38,835 bases of DNA from Diplocarpon mali (lineage: Eukaryota > Ascomycota > Leotiomycetes > Helotiales > Drepanopezizaceae), in NCBI GenBank assembly GCA_024741835.1, contig JAENRP010000272.1:22304-61138 (forward strand), in the 5' to 3' direction. Positions 29,816 through 38,835 of the stretch are shown here, piece by piece. Each line of letters begins with the position of its first letter. Position 1 is the stretch's first letter. The translations under genes were made by a program, and so were the position numbers. The notes under the pieces are model-generated. The model worked only from the letters and a program-made list of their open reading frames with translations, had not been told where the DNA came from and searched no databases.

Positions 29816-29840
29816 CACTTATAGGCTAGGCCTACGAGTC
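29816..29840 (-). repeat. 24-bp module in G1, position shared with G2
   Basis: Encodes DLTRRPSL-V in the G1 frame. It lies at the position equivalent to the G2 module at 33737-33761 (DLTRGPRLRV), so this copy predates the split of the two relics. Confidence 0.78.
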
Positions 29841-30770
29841 AAGTCGGGCTCGTTTGTTAATTCGGCTATAGGTAGTAGTAGCTTTGCAGTAATAGGGATA
29901 ATGAATTCCTATCTTTCTATTTTATTATTAAAGTAGTTTATAGTATACTTAATAATATAAATTATCTTTTCTTTTATAATAAGTAGACTATATTTTAATT
30001 ATTATAAGCTAAGTATATTTAAACCTATTTAATTAAGGAGTGTAAAATTATCATACTAAGCGGGGCTGTCTTTTATAGTCTAAATAGTGAAGTGCATAAT
30101 AGTACTTAAGAATCCAATAAATCTTCTGCCTTAAATACTATTTCCCTACAGCTTCTTTATGCCTTCTTATATAGTGAAATAGTTTAAAACCTATATAGCC
30201 CTTGCTATAGGTTAGTATATTTTAAAAATTTTACCAAGCCCTTGCAAAGCGTTATTAGCGGTAATATCGGTTATAAAGTAGGTCTAGAAAAGTGTGCTAT
30301 AAATACTATTTATAAATTGTATCAATCTTCTTATATATTCATTTTTCTTATCTTAATTCTTTTCAAATAAATCAATTGAATTAGCATACTTTTAATACTT
30401 TTATAAAAACTTTTCTCGATTAATACCTTTGCCTTAGAGTTCCTTATTTAAGAAATCATCGAAACCTAAGAATCCTTCCTTAATAGTAGAAATTCTATAG
30501 TTAAGCACTTTAATAGATGAATTTAGGAATACCTACTATTCTATCTTACCTAACGTTCTATAGGTGCTTACTATATCCTCTAATGATCTTAGTAACTTAC
30601 CATCTTATAAGAACCCTCCTTTTAATATTAGTTTATTATTAATAGTACTTAAGGACTTACTGCCTAAGGCTACAATTGATATATTCTTCTTAGGTATAGC
30701 CTTTTTGCTTATAGTAGGTGGTACTATAATGAATTATTTAGCAAGAGGAAGGTAGTTTTAAATAAAGAGA

Positions 30771-31249
30771 TAATTATTTAGGAAAAATTAATAATATAAG
30801 AGGCTTATACTAAAAAAGATTAATAATAAAAAGATAATAGTGGTAGTGCTAGTATTATAAGTCTGATAGGGTTGAAGAAAGAAGTAAAAAAAAGTAAAAT
30901 CGTAGTATAAGGAGAGGCTTATTTATAGAGTTTGGAATCGCGCTAGTGTATAAAGGGAAAGTAGGTATAAAGAGGCTGGAAGTAGGAATAAAAGTGGGGT
31001 ATGACGCATATAAGGACCCACTTTTGGTAAATGATAATTGTCAAAGGTAAGGATAATATCTCAAAGGTAAGCGTTAGAAAGTTATATATAAAGGAAATAA
31101 TTAAAGAATAGATTATATAAAGAGTGATGTAGAGTAAAGAATATATATAGGATAGAAGAAAGAATAAAATACAAAAGGGTAAAGGTATATAAGAAGTAGA
31201 TAATCCTTAAAAAATTCAACTTAAATTCGCAAGTGTTCCAAAAGGTCTT
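30771..31249 (-). other. LTR-like non-coding spacer upstream of G1
   Basis: About 480 bp with no coding signal and a different texture: purine-rich on the plus strand, with retained CA/TG and CpG. It holds an inverted repeat (AAAAGTGGG at 30990-30998, CCCACTTTT at 31017-31025, 18-bp loop). By position it should contain the 5' LTR and leader of G1. I cannot set the LTR ends or prove a partner. Confidence 0.4.
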
Positions 31250-31464
31250 CTCTAAGGGTAGTAGGCTAGATTCTTTAGATCGCTCGACTTAATTATCGGT
31301 TTTATTATTACTTCGGAGCCTTCTTCTCTTATACTAGTTTTTACTTCTTAGCGATTTCTTAGCCTTAGGGACCCTTTTCAAAGGATCTTCTATTAGTACC
31401 TTTAGATTTGGTAGCTGAAGTTTATTCGAACTATCTTATAGGTTAAAGCTAGCCGAGTCTAACC

Positions 31465-31490
31465 TTATTCGCAGGCCGGGCTCGCGAGTC
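31465..31490 (-). repeat. 24-bp module in G2
   Basis: Sense GACTCGCGAGCCCGGCC then TGCGAAT; it encodes LTREPGLRIRL. This is the most symmetric, least mutated copy in the window. Confidence 0.8.
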
Positions 31491-32350
31491 AGTCTTGGCG
31501 TTTCTAAGCTTAAGGGTAAAAATAGGGAATTGGTTCCTAAATTAGGGTCTAGTATTATACTAGTATTACGGCTTATTTCTTTTCCGAATTTTCTTATAAT
31601 AATATCTTTATTAATTAGTACATTAGGCTCTTGGATAATATTTATTTTATTACATTATCCCTAAGACTTAAGTCTATAAAGAAGCGACTTAGTATTTATA
31701 ACATTCGTTTAGGCATTAATAAGGATATTAAAGAGTTTCTGATTATATTCTGCAAAGTGGATTTTCAATTCGTCTTTATTAAGAAGAAACAACTTCTGTA
31801 CTTCAATTATAACTAAGGGGTCCATCTAAGAGCGTTAACTAATAATAGCTTTAAAAAGGCTGCTATAGTTCTTAAGATGAAAAGCTACTTTAAAAGGTAT
31901 AGTAGTTCTACTTGCATTAATCTATTAAGGTACTAGGGGTTGCTTTAAAGCAAAGACTAAAAAGATAAGATCAAAGATTCGAGTCTTATTTTCTAAGGTA
32001 TTCTTATTATAGATAGCTATATAATTATTGTAAAAGGCTATAAAACCACTAGTCTTATAAGAATTGTCCGAAAGCATTTTAAGAAGGTGTCCTTATATTA
32101 TTATTACTATAATTGGATTGCTATTATTAGTAATAGGTCGTAAGATCTCCTTTTGCTTTAATTTTGCAATTGTTTAAGCTAATTGAGATTTTGAACCAAG
32201 TGCTTAAGAAGTCTATTGACTTATCTTCTTTATAAATAAAGTAAGTTTTATATTTAATTAAGAGCTAACCTACCTATTAAGGCTTTTAAAAGCTAGCCCT
32301 TATCCGATCGATAGGATTTGATAATCTAAGACTTACTTTCTAATAAAATT

Positions 32351-32375
32351 GACTTATAGGCCAGGACCGCAAGTA
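32351..32375 (-). repeat. 24-bp module in G2
   Basis: Encodes ITCGPGL-V in the G2 frame; TAA replaces the Gln codon. Confidence 0.76.
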
Positions 32376-33736
32376 ATAATCGGATTTTTTTTATTAATAG
32401 TACTTGCATCTCTTTTTATTAAAACGACTTGATTATAAAGACTAAGACTAATCAATTAAGGAGGTTTAAGGTAGGCTATAAGCTAATAGGCTCCTTTACT
32501 TTTTACTATTATAATTAAGAGGTAGAGTCTATAATGCATTTAAAGGACTTATTAAGTAAGATTAAATATTATATTATAAAGAGAATAAGAAGGTATAAAG
32601 GTCGTATTATCTATAGGGTAGAAGTAATAAAGGTATATCTCTACTTCTTATCTTATAATAGAGAGGAATATACCTATAAAAGCACTATTATTAATAGTAA
32701 AATTGTCGATTAGGAAGCGGCATCTGAAGGGTTTAAGTATTACAATTAACCCTTCTTCTTCTATTTCCTCTTACTATTTATTACTTAATAATATTAAAAA
32801 GAAAGAATTGTTCTATTTAATCGGCTTTAACGCCTTTAAGGCTTTAGGATTAGCTTTAAATTTTATAGCACTTAAAGATGCCTCTATTATTAATAGGTTG
32901 GATTTGCGTATCTTTAAAGAGATAAAGAATTAATTATTAAAGTAGATTAAAAAAAGATTAATATCTTCTACTATATAAAGAAGTTTAAGGTATTTAATAG
33001 TTTTATTAATATTAAATCCTTTATAATTAAGACTATAGTAAACCGAAAGAGACCGAATATAAAGGTCGCAAAGTCTTCTTCCTTCGACTCTTGCGCTAGG
33101 AAGATACTATTGAAAGCGAGTTTTTATTATAAAGGACATTTGAATATTATATTATTCTTTAAGCTTAAGGTTGAGAATAACTAATTAAAGTATATTGCTA
33201 TAATTATAAATATCCTAATTAATAGATTCCTCTTTGCGTTCTCTTTCTTATAAGACGAAATAGTCTCGCTTAGCATTTAAAAGACTAGGTTTTTAACTTT
33301 TATAATTATTAAAGAATTGAATAATATCTATAAAGGCGAACTCGTTTAAGATAAGCTATTAAATCTATTTAATAGCTCTCTTAATTGTCTTTAAAGCAAT
33401 AAGAATAGGGTCTTCCTTTATATTATCATTTTTAAAGCAGTTATATATAAATATAAAGAAGTTAAGAACTAGCTCTTTTAAGTTATTAGAAAAGGAGTTT
33501 AAATAGGCGCGTAATCCTTTAGTTTCAAATTACAAATTAGCTAAGGTAGCTATTAAACGATCTATCCTTCTTAAAGGTCGAGCTAAAATTAGTCGTTTAA
33601 CTAAAGGAGAGTCCTTTAAAGATTCTGAAAATTCTAAAGAGATTGCGCTAAGCGTTTAGGCAATTTGTTTAGTAGTAGTTTTTAAAATCATTTCGATAAG
33701 AGGTAGGTTAGGTCTAATTTTAAAATTCTCATTTCT

Positions 33737-33761
33737 AACTCTTAGTCTAGGACCGCGAGTC
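33737..33761 (-). repeat. 24-bp module in G2, position shared with G1
   Basis: Encodes YDLTRGPRLRVRN in the G2 frame, equivalent in position to the module at 29816-29840. Confidence 0.78.
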
Positions 33762-34560
33762 AAATCATATAATTTAGCATTTATTATATCTTTAGGCTAA
33801 AAGGCGAATTTCAAAGTAGGCTTAACTATAAATAACTAATTCCCTTCTTTATTATTAAAGAAATCTTATCTAAACCTTAGCATAAGAGTCTAGTTCTCTT
33901 TTAAAATAAGCAAACTATAAGCAAAAGCGCAGAGCCTTAGTATATTAATAATAGTACTATTAGGTAAGGTAATATCTATAGCTTAATTTAATCTTTTTAT
34001 AATCCTATTAGCTGCTATAAGTACTATATTAGATAGGCCTATAAATCTGCAATTATAAATTCGATTGCCTTAGAATTTTACTACTCCTTTTTAAATAATA
34101 AAGAAATTAAGAATCTAAATAGCTTTAGCTATAAAAGTATTTTCCTTAAGAATTTTTAATAATACTTGCCTTCTATTATTAGAATTAATATTTATTAAGA
34201 AGTATAAATGAAATAGGAGTCCTCTCTTATTAATAGCTAAATTATTTAATTATTAAATAGATTCTTTCCTTTTATCTTAGTCTATTTTAAATGTATTGGC
34301 CAAGGTTATGTATCAATCTGCATTAGCTAAGAATTCCTCTTTAAAGATTCCCTTTAATCTTAATTCTTTAATTAAAAAGTCGTCAAATTAGAGAATTCCA
34401 AAGGCTATTTAAGTTAAAAGGTTGCTAATAGCATTCGCATAAGCTAAAAGGAGTTTTTATTACTCTATATCTCCTAAGGCTATATAGGTCGATTTAAAGC
34501 TCTTTAATAATGCAATAGCTCTGCTATCTTAAGAGAAGTTTATAACTAATGCTTATTTAT

Positions 34561-35135
34561 CTCTTATTATAGTAAATAAAACCATTTATAAGTTCTTTAA
34601 AGGCATATTACTTATAAAAGATAGGGAGTATAAATAAGAGAGTTTAATAGGATATAAGAATTAAAAGGGCATATAAGCTGCAATAGGTTTACTATATATA
34701 TATTAAGGAAATTGGACTTTTTATTTATTATTTAAGGAAAGTAATAGGAATGCTATAATTAAAGGCTAATATTAAAAATGTAAAATAAGTTAAAGTAGGT
34801 AAGAATTTGAAGTGATCTTAAAAGATCCATATCTTAAATAATAAAAGAGGCGATTTTGCTAAAAATGTAAAAATAAGGATTAAAGGAAGGTAAGATAATT
34901 AATAGGCTAGGAAATCGTTTAGTATTCCTACTTGCGTTCTTTAGATATTTCAAAAATAATAACTTAAGGTTGCAATTAGTTAGGTATTTTAATATTCTTT
35001 ACTTATAGGACTAGCTTATAGGTTAAGTTAGAAAAATCTTAGTCTTTATCTAAGGGTTTAAAATTGCTTATATTACCGTTGGTTCTTATAGAAGATTCAG
35101 AGGTTATATTAATTTCTAATTTATCTTTTAAAGGG
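34561..35135 (-). other. LTR-like spacer between gypsy pol and G2
   Basis: Non-coding between the end of gypsy pol (35140) and the N-terminus of G2. By position it should hold the 3' LTR of the pol element, serving also as 5' LTR of G2. A weak module-like sequence lies at 35001-35025. I could not define LTR ends by eye. The last part resembles the G2/G1 spacer only in short stretches. Confidence 0.4.
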
Positions 35136-35139
35136 AATA

Positions 35140-36420
35140 AGGTCTAGTTGCATTGATAAAAGCGCTTTAGTCGATTAGCTGTAAAGGTTCCTTTAATATC
35201 GACTTTATTAAGTTCTTAAAGAGAATAGTATCCCTTTTCTTTCTACTTGGATTTAACCTTAAATAGGCTAAGCTATTAATAGTTAAGTTTAGTATCTGCT
35301 AATATATTAATACTTCTTATAATATTATAAATTAAAATAAGATTATCTTTTTAAATAGGATAAGTCTTAAGTACTTTAAAAGCAGCCTACGCTTCTTTAG
35401 CTTTTTCCTAATATTGTTTCTTTTATAAGATAATCTCTTTTATATCTATATCTTAAAGCTTAAGTTATTAGTATCTTATTATAAGTAAATTAGAACGGTT
35501 TTGAATTTGACTATAGTCGAACAATCTTTAAATAGGCTATCGAGATTTAAGAGGGAGCTATGCCTCTCTACTATAGATAAGGAAGAATAGTATAACTCTA
35601 ATTGGTTTATAAATTATCATTTGATAAGTAAAGAGTATTTTATAAAAGTATTTTATTTAATCCTTAAATCCTTTATAAGTAACTTTAAATAGATTATTAA
35701 GAATATTATAGTATCCTTATTCTACTATTCTATTAGCTTTCGAGTTGTATACTAAGATTTGAACCCGCTTAATGCTATATTTCTACAAGAAAGCTTTAAC
35801 TACTCCTTTATTTTTAAGGCCTCTATTAATAGTTAGTCTGCTAAAAAGTCTATAGCAATAGATTATATCTTTCTAAAGGAACTTTATAATAGATTCAAAG
35901 TTAGTAGATCTTAAAGGTTATCCTTTAAGCCATTTTAATAAGTCTTCCTTTACTAGAATAAAATATATTATCCTATTTTTAATAGTTAGTACTTATATAA
36001 TATTAAGGCTGACTTTATAAAAAAGGCCTAATAGCCAGGTTAGGAATAAAGGATTTTCCTTACAATTAGGTTTTCGTTTCTAATAAGGGATGCAACTCTT
36101 TATAAAAGCTTTACAGTTTTCAAAAGTACCTTTTTAAAAGAATTTTCTTAAGAGTTAGTAGTAAGTGGACTTAGCTCCTTAGTAGCCAATCTCCTTATAA
36201 ATATCTTAAATAGCCTTAGCTTGCAATTTGTTATTATCCAAATAAAGCTATATAGGAAATAAGTTATTGCTCCTTTTGAATAATCGTCTTCTTTATATTA
36301 GATAAATTAGAGCTTTAGCTTTGAATTTCTAAAAATCCTTAAGAGCAATTGTCTTTAATTGTTTAAGTATAATCAAAAATTTCGCAATTTCTTTAGAGTT
36401 ACCTAAGTAATTAGGTAATA
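35140..36420 (-). pseudogene. Gypsy G3 integrase relic
   Basis: The sense strand has the H2C2 finger (GYQG-type, then NCKAFIKSCIPY at 36069-36120). The core blocks near 35900-35700 include VYNSKANRIVE at 35715-35755, equivalent to SAYNPxANGxVER. The pol end at 35155-35200 reads IKGTFTANRLKRFYQ, a hallmark of fungal gypsy pol C-termini. Integrase inserts cDNA; this copy is inactive. Confidence 0.86.
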
Positions 36421-36434
36421 AAATTCTCTTATTT

Positions 36435-36459
36435 GACTCGCAGGCTAGGCTCGTAAGTC
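36435..36459 (-). repeat. 24-bp module in the G3 RNase H-integrase linker
   Basis: Encodes RLTYEPSLRVK in the pol frame. It lies in the same linker as the two modules of the chromovirus, although the two pols are only distantly related. Confidence 0.8.
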
Positions 36460-36559
36460 GAGTCCCTTTAAGGCAATATATTGATAGATAACTAACTTTA
36501 TTCTCTACTTACTTATTAATATCTATTTTATCTTCTTTAATTAAATCAAAGGGATAGGG

Positions 36560-37040
36560 ACGAGTTCTTTTTAAAAGGCTATTTGCAGTAGTATTTTTCG
36601 TTCTTAGAATATATTTGACTTTAAAGTCCATTAGTCTTATTTAAGCAATCCATTTTATTAATAAAGCCCTTAAGAGATTGCTTATAGCCTTATTTAGTTA
36701 TTTCATTAGCACTTTAGTATTAATTTTAAAGATAAAGTAAGTGCTATAAAGGTCGCTTCTTATCTTTTTCATTACCTTTAAAGCTCTTTTGCATTCCTAT
36801 TTAATAGTATTATACTTTATTTCTACTGGATTCTAAAGACTACTTTTAAAGCAAGCTAAATGTCTTTTCTATTAGCTATTAGCTTATTAAAGGATGGTAC
36901 CCTATCCGATAAAGCTTGCGTTAACTATTAGTATAATTGGCCTAGCATTGGCTTTATAATCTATTTTAATTAGATATAGCGCTTTAAGCAACGCTTGCTT
37001 CAGTTGTTTTATAGCCTCTATTTAAGGTTCCTCCTATTAA
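36560..37040 (-). pseudogene. Gypsy G3 RNase H relic
   Basis: The sense strand reads PIILIVNASFIG near 36920-36950. This is the AVDAS-type catalytic start of gypsy RNase H with Asp to Asn. RALKVMKKIRSDLYSTYFI, VLMKQLNKAISNLP and IRLMDFKVKYILRTKNTTANSL follow in the normal order. Confidence 0.86.
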
Positions 37041-37199
37041 AACTCAGCCCCTTTTTAAAATAAAGTATAAATAGGTACTGCCTTTTTAGCAAAATCCTTA
37101 ATCCAAATGCGATAGTATACTATAATGCTAATAAACGCGCGAGCTTTTGCCATATTATTATACCTCTTTTATTTATCGATTTTAAGTACTTTAGCCTTC

Positions 37200-37990
37200 T
37201 AAGGACTTCGGCTATTAGAATTAGTAATAAAACTAATAATTTCTATTAATAGAAGATAGTATTATAACTTCGGACTAACTATTGCTCTTGCCCTTTCAAA
37301 TTGTATAAGTACTTAGTCTAGGTTTTAAATATATTCTATTATAAATCATTATATACTAAGGAGAACTTCTTTATAGTTATAGAATGATCTTAATCCTTTT
37401 ACTCTTATATCGTTTATATAAGGGAGCGCAATATTAAGTATATAATCTACTAGTATTTTATAGATTACTTAGATAAATTAAGCAATCGAATTTATAGCTC
37501 CTTAAGGTAATCTTATTATCTAAAGTAGCTTAAGAGAGGTTTAAATTGCTATTATATCTCTCAATTTAACGTTAAGAATAAATTAGTTATATTTAAAGAA
37601 GAAGTTAATAAAAGAGCTGCGAGTTAATCCTGCGAATTCATTTAAGAACTTATTTATATTTAAAGGGATATTAGCATCCTTAATAGTTACTTGGTTCATC
37701 TTTACTATTGCTATTATTAGTCTATAAGTTCCTTTCTCTTTCTTAGCAACTAGGAACTATTTATTCTTATAAAGGCTATTATAAAACTCGAGAATACCTT
37801 GCTTTAGCTTATCCTTTAATATTTCGATTACCTTTTCTTAAAGAGCTTTAAGTACTTTGAATGTTTTCTCTTACCAAGCTTTATAAGGTATTATCTTAAT
37901 CTTAATATAAGGTATAACCTCTTTTCAAATCTAGCTAAGTTCTATTTAGTCAAAAGCTAAGGCGTCTTTTCGATTTGTTAAGGTTTTATA
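37200..37990 (-). pseudogene. Gypsy G3 reverse transcriptase relic
   Basis: The sense strand begins near 37950 and gives NKWFLVAKKEKGTYRLI, then LRDIIAIQTSLKLL and TRLPQGAINSIAQFI. The catalytic block reads ALPYINDIRVKG at about 37400-37430 (YLDDI with Asp to Asn), followed by NLDQVLIQFERARAIVSPKL. Order and spacing are those of a full gypsy RT. Both Asn and stop changes fit RIP. Confidence 0.9.
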
Positions 37991-38401
37991 AAGTAATTTG
38001 CATTTTTACTTTATTAAGTTATCTTTAATTTTTAATATATTGAAACGTTCTTTTATTAGCCGATATCCGATAGGTTTATTAAAAAATCTGCCTATAATAA
38101 ACTTATCGAATTTGCTACCTAGCTTTAGAGGTCGAAGCTTTTCATCTTATTTAAACTAATCATTTAATCCTTTAGGCTTTAAGCTGTTAGAGATTCCCTA
38201 ATCTATTAGTTATACTTTATTAGCTTTGCTTTTATATATAATTCGAATATTAGCTAATACTATACTTCTCTACTTCTTTCCTTTTTTATTAAATCTTATA
38301 AAACGGTCCGAATTTTCCTTTTTAAAAATAAATAAAAGATTTTCTAAGTTATTAATTTAAAGTGCATAGATAGAAATGTTATTAGTAATTTTATTATTTT
38401 T

Positions 38402-38427
38402 CACTTGCGGGTTTAGCTTATAAGTGG
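38402..38427 (-). repeat. 24-bp module in G3
   Basis: Encodes TYKLNPQV, a diverged version of the module peptide, in the usual orientation. Confidence 0.65.
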
Positions 38428-38562
38428 TTTTTAAGTTTTTTAAAATGATTAGTAAATTATTAAAATTTATAAAATAAACCCTCTTTTCCGCCTTATTTTT
38501 CTTTTTTCTTAATTATTAATTTAATAAAACGCCAATTATACTATTTTTCAAAATTCCAGATT

Positions 38563-38588
38563 TAACTCCTAGTCTAGCCTGCGAGTTA
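38563..38588 (-). repeat. 24-bp module in G3
   Basis: Plus strand AACTCCTAGTCTAG then CCTGCGAGTTA. It is the more symmetric of the two; on the sense strand it reads TRRLD-EL with a RIP stop. Confidence 0.65.
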
Positions 38589-38835
38589 AATCGCTATTAT
38601 TTAAAATTGGCAAACTTACCTTTCTTTCACTATAACTCCTTGCTAAGTACCTTCCTTTATTAGTATTAAGCTTAGCCCTTATGCTAGCTAATCGTTTTTT
38701 AAAATCTTATTTTAGAATTCGGCTATATCTCTTATAATAACTATTTATCCTTTTAAAGATCGATCTATATTCTAAAGACTAGCTTTTATAAGACTATCTT
38801 TAAGATAGTTAAATATTAGCTAAGATTTTAAAATA

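Larger units (their letters stand above)
27150..30770 (-). pseudogene. Gypsy-type Gag-like relic G1
   Basis: A long minus-strand coding relic, about 1,200 codons, with TAA/TAG stops where Gln or Trp would fit. It aligns with relic G2 in the N-terminal third. Shared blocks include FDDFLNKELQGKGI (here) against FDDFLIKELRLKGI, and AIQVLNYFTIQEG against AIQILNFFIIQKG; both contain RRFIG/CRFIG followed by a module at the same place. Five modules are embedded (27152, 27579, 28399, 29629, 29816). Near 27455-27490 there is an Asn/Asp-rich repeat. I see no RT, protease or integrase. I call it Gag because G2 follows the LTR-like spacer of a gypsy pol; it could be another accessory protein. Confidence 0.55.
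31250..34560 (-). pseudogene. Gypsy-type Gag-like relic G2
   Basis: A second long minus-strand relic, related to G1 in its N-terminal third (FDDFL, AIQILNFFIIQKG and RFIGLS blocks at about 34100-34400). It carries three modules (33737, 32351, 31465) and a basic C-terminus (KRVPKAKKSLRSKN near 31340-31390). The frame switches several times, from stops or indels. No protease, RT or integrase follows before the next LTR-like spacer at 31249, so the element either lost pol or never had it. The 61- and 76-codon plus-strand open frames at 31631 and 32703 are antisense shadows. Confidence 0.55.
35140..38835 (-). mobile_element. Gypsy G3 pol: RT, RNase H, integrase (window edge cuts 5' part)
   Basis: Minus-strand pol of a Ty3/gypsy element distinct from the chromovirus: different RT and integrase blocks, and no chromodomain seen. 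The order is RT (37200-37990), RNase H (36560-37040), linker with a module (36435), integrase zinc finger and core (35290-36250), and a short C-terminal block. The reading is coherent over more than 2.5 kb once RIP stops are allowed for. The start lies beyond the window. Confidence 0.85.
38000..38835 (-). pseudogene. Gypsy G3 region upstream of RT (protease expected)
   Basis: Degenerate minus-strand frames. KLGSKFDKFIIGRFF and FNKPIGYRLIKERF near 38080 lead into RT; further upstream the reading frame is uncertain. Two modules lie at 38402-38427 and 38563-38588. I could not find a clear aspartic-protease motif, so the protease may be further right, outside the window, or destroyed. Confidence 0.55.

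Noticed and set aside
30564..32933. Three plus-strand ORFs of 61-76 codons (30564, 31631, 32703)
   Set aside because: All are antisense to the G1 or G2 coding relics, with no domain or conserved neighbour.
1..38835. tRNA, rRNA or small RNA genes
   Set aside because: I found no T-loop GGTTCGAATCC-type box with a matching A-box and no rRNA core sequence. The tRNA-like match inside LTRs is a primer-binding site.

Overview
The window looks like a transposon graveyard from a filamentous ascomycete (Pezizomycotina-type) genome. It is very AT-rich. CpA and TpG are strikingly scarce and TpA is abundant, and copies of the same element differ almost only by C/T and G/A transitions. This is the signature of repeat-induced point mutation (RIP). 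I found no intact gene, no tRNA or rRNA and no host gene. The only open frames are short and nearly all are chance shadows of broken retrotransposon reading frames. Everything I could identify is an LTR retrotransposon relic. I identified domains by reading through the stops that RIP creates (CAA/CAG/TGG to stop, C to Y, D to N, G to R or S).

Layout. 1-397: minus-strand copy of an unclassified repeat ("X"). 403-1740: 5' end (LTR, leader, Gag) of a copia element ("copia B", 198-bp LTR), minus strand. 1741-2889 and 2890-4730: two 3' fragments of a second copia family ("copia A", 195-bp LTR), plus strand; the second ends in a duplicated PPT-LTR unit. 4731-6135: minus-strand Gag of a chromovirus (Ty3/gypsy). 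6140-6283: scrap of copia A protease. 6284-20029: an essentially complete copia A on the minus strand, split inside its integrase by an essentially complete 7.6-kb copia B (9486-17082) flanked by the 5-bp target duplication CTATA. 20030-23030: plus-strand chromovirus in the order pol end, single LTR, Gag, protease. 23035-25874: a second chromovirus in the opposite direction (LTR, chromodomain, integrase, RNase H, partial RT). 25875-26696: another copia A 3' end. 26702-27136: second copy of X, running into a 13-N assembly gap. 27150-38835: minus-strand gypsy material made of two related Gag-like relics (27150-30770 and 31250-34560) and one gypsy pol (RT, RNase H, integrase, 35140-38835), separated by LTR-like non-coding spacers.

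The most unusual signal is a quasi-palindromic 24-bp module (half-site about ACTCGCRGGCC, the other half roughly its reverse complement). It recurs more than thirty times in copia A, the chromovirus and the gypsy/Gag relics, but I did not find it in copia B, X or the chromovirus Gag. It always lies in the same orientation relative to the host element's sense strand. Where it is inside a coding region it is nearly always read in one frame, giving a peptide like T-[RP]-[RG]-P-[GS]-L-[RQ]-V. In copia A it has expanded into a roughly ten-unit array between protease and integrase and a two- to three-unit array before the 3' LTR. I do not recognise it as any named element.
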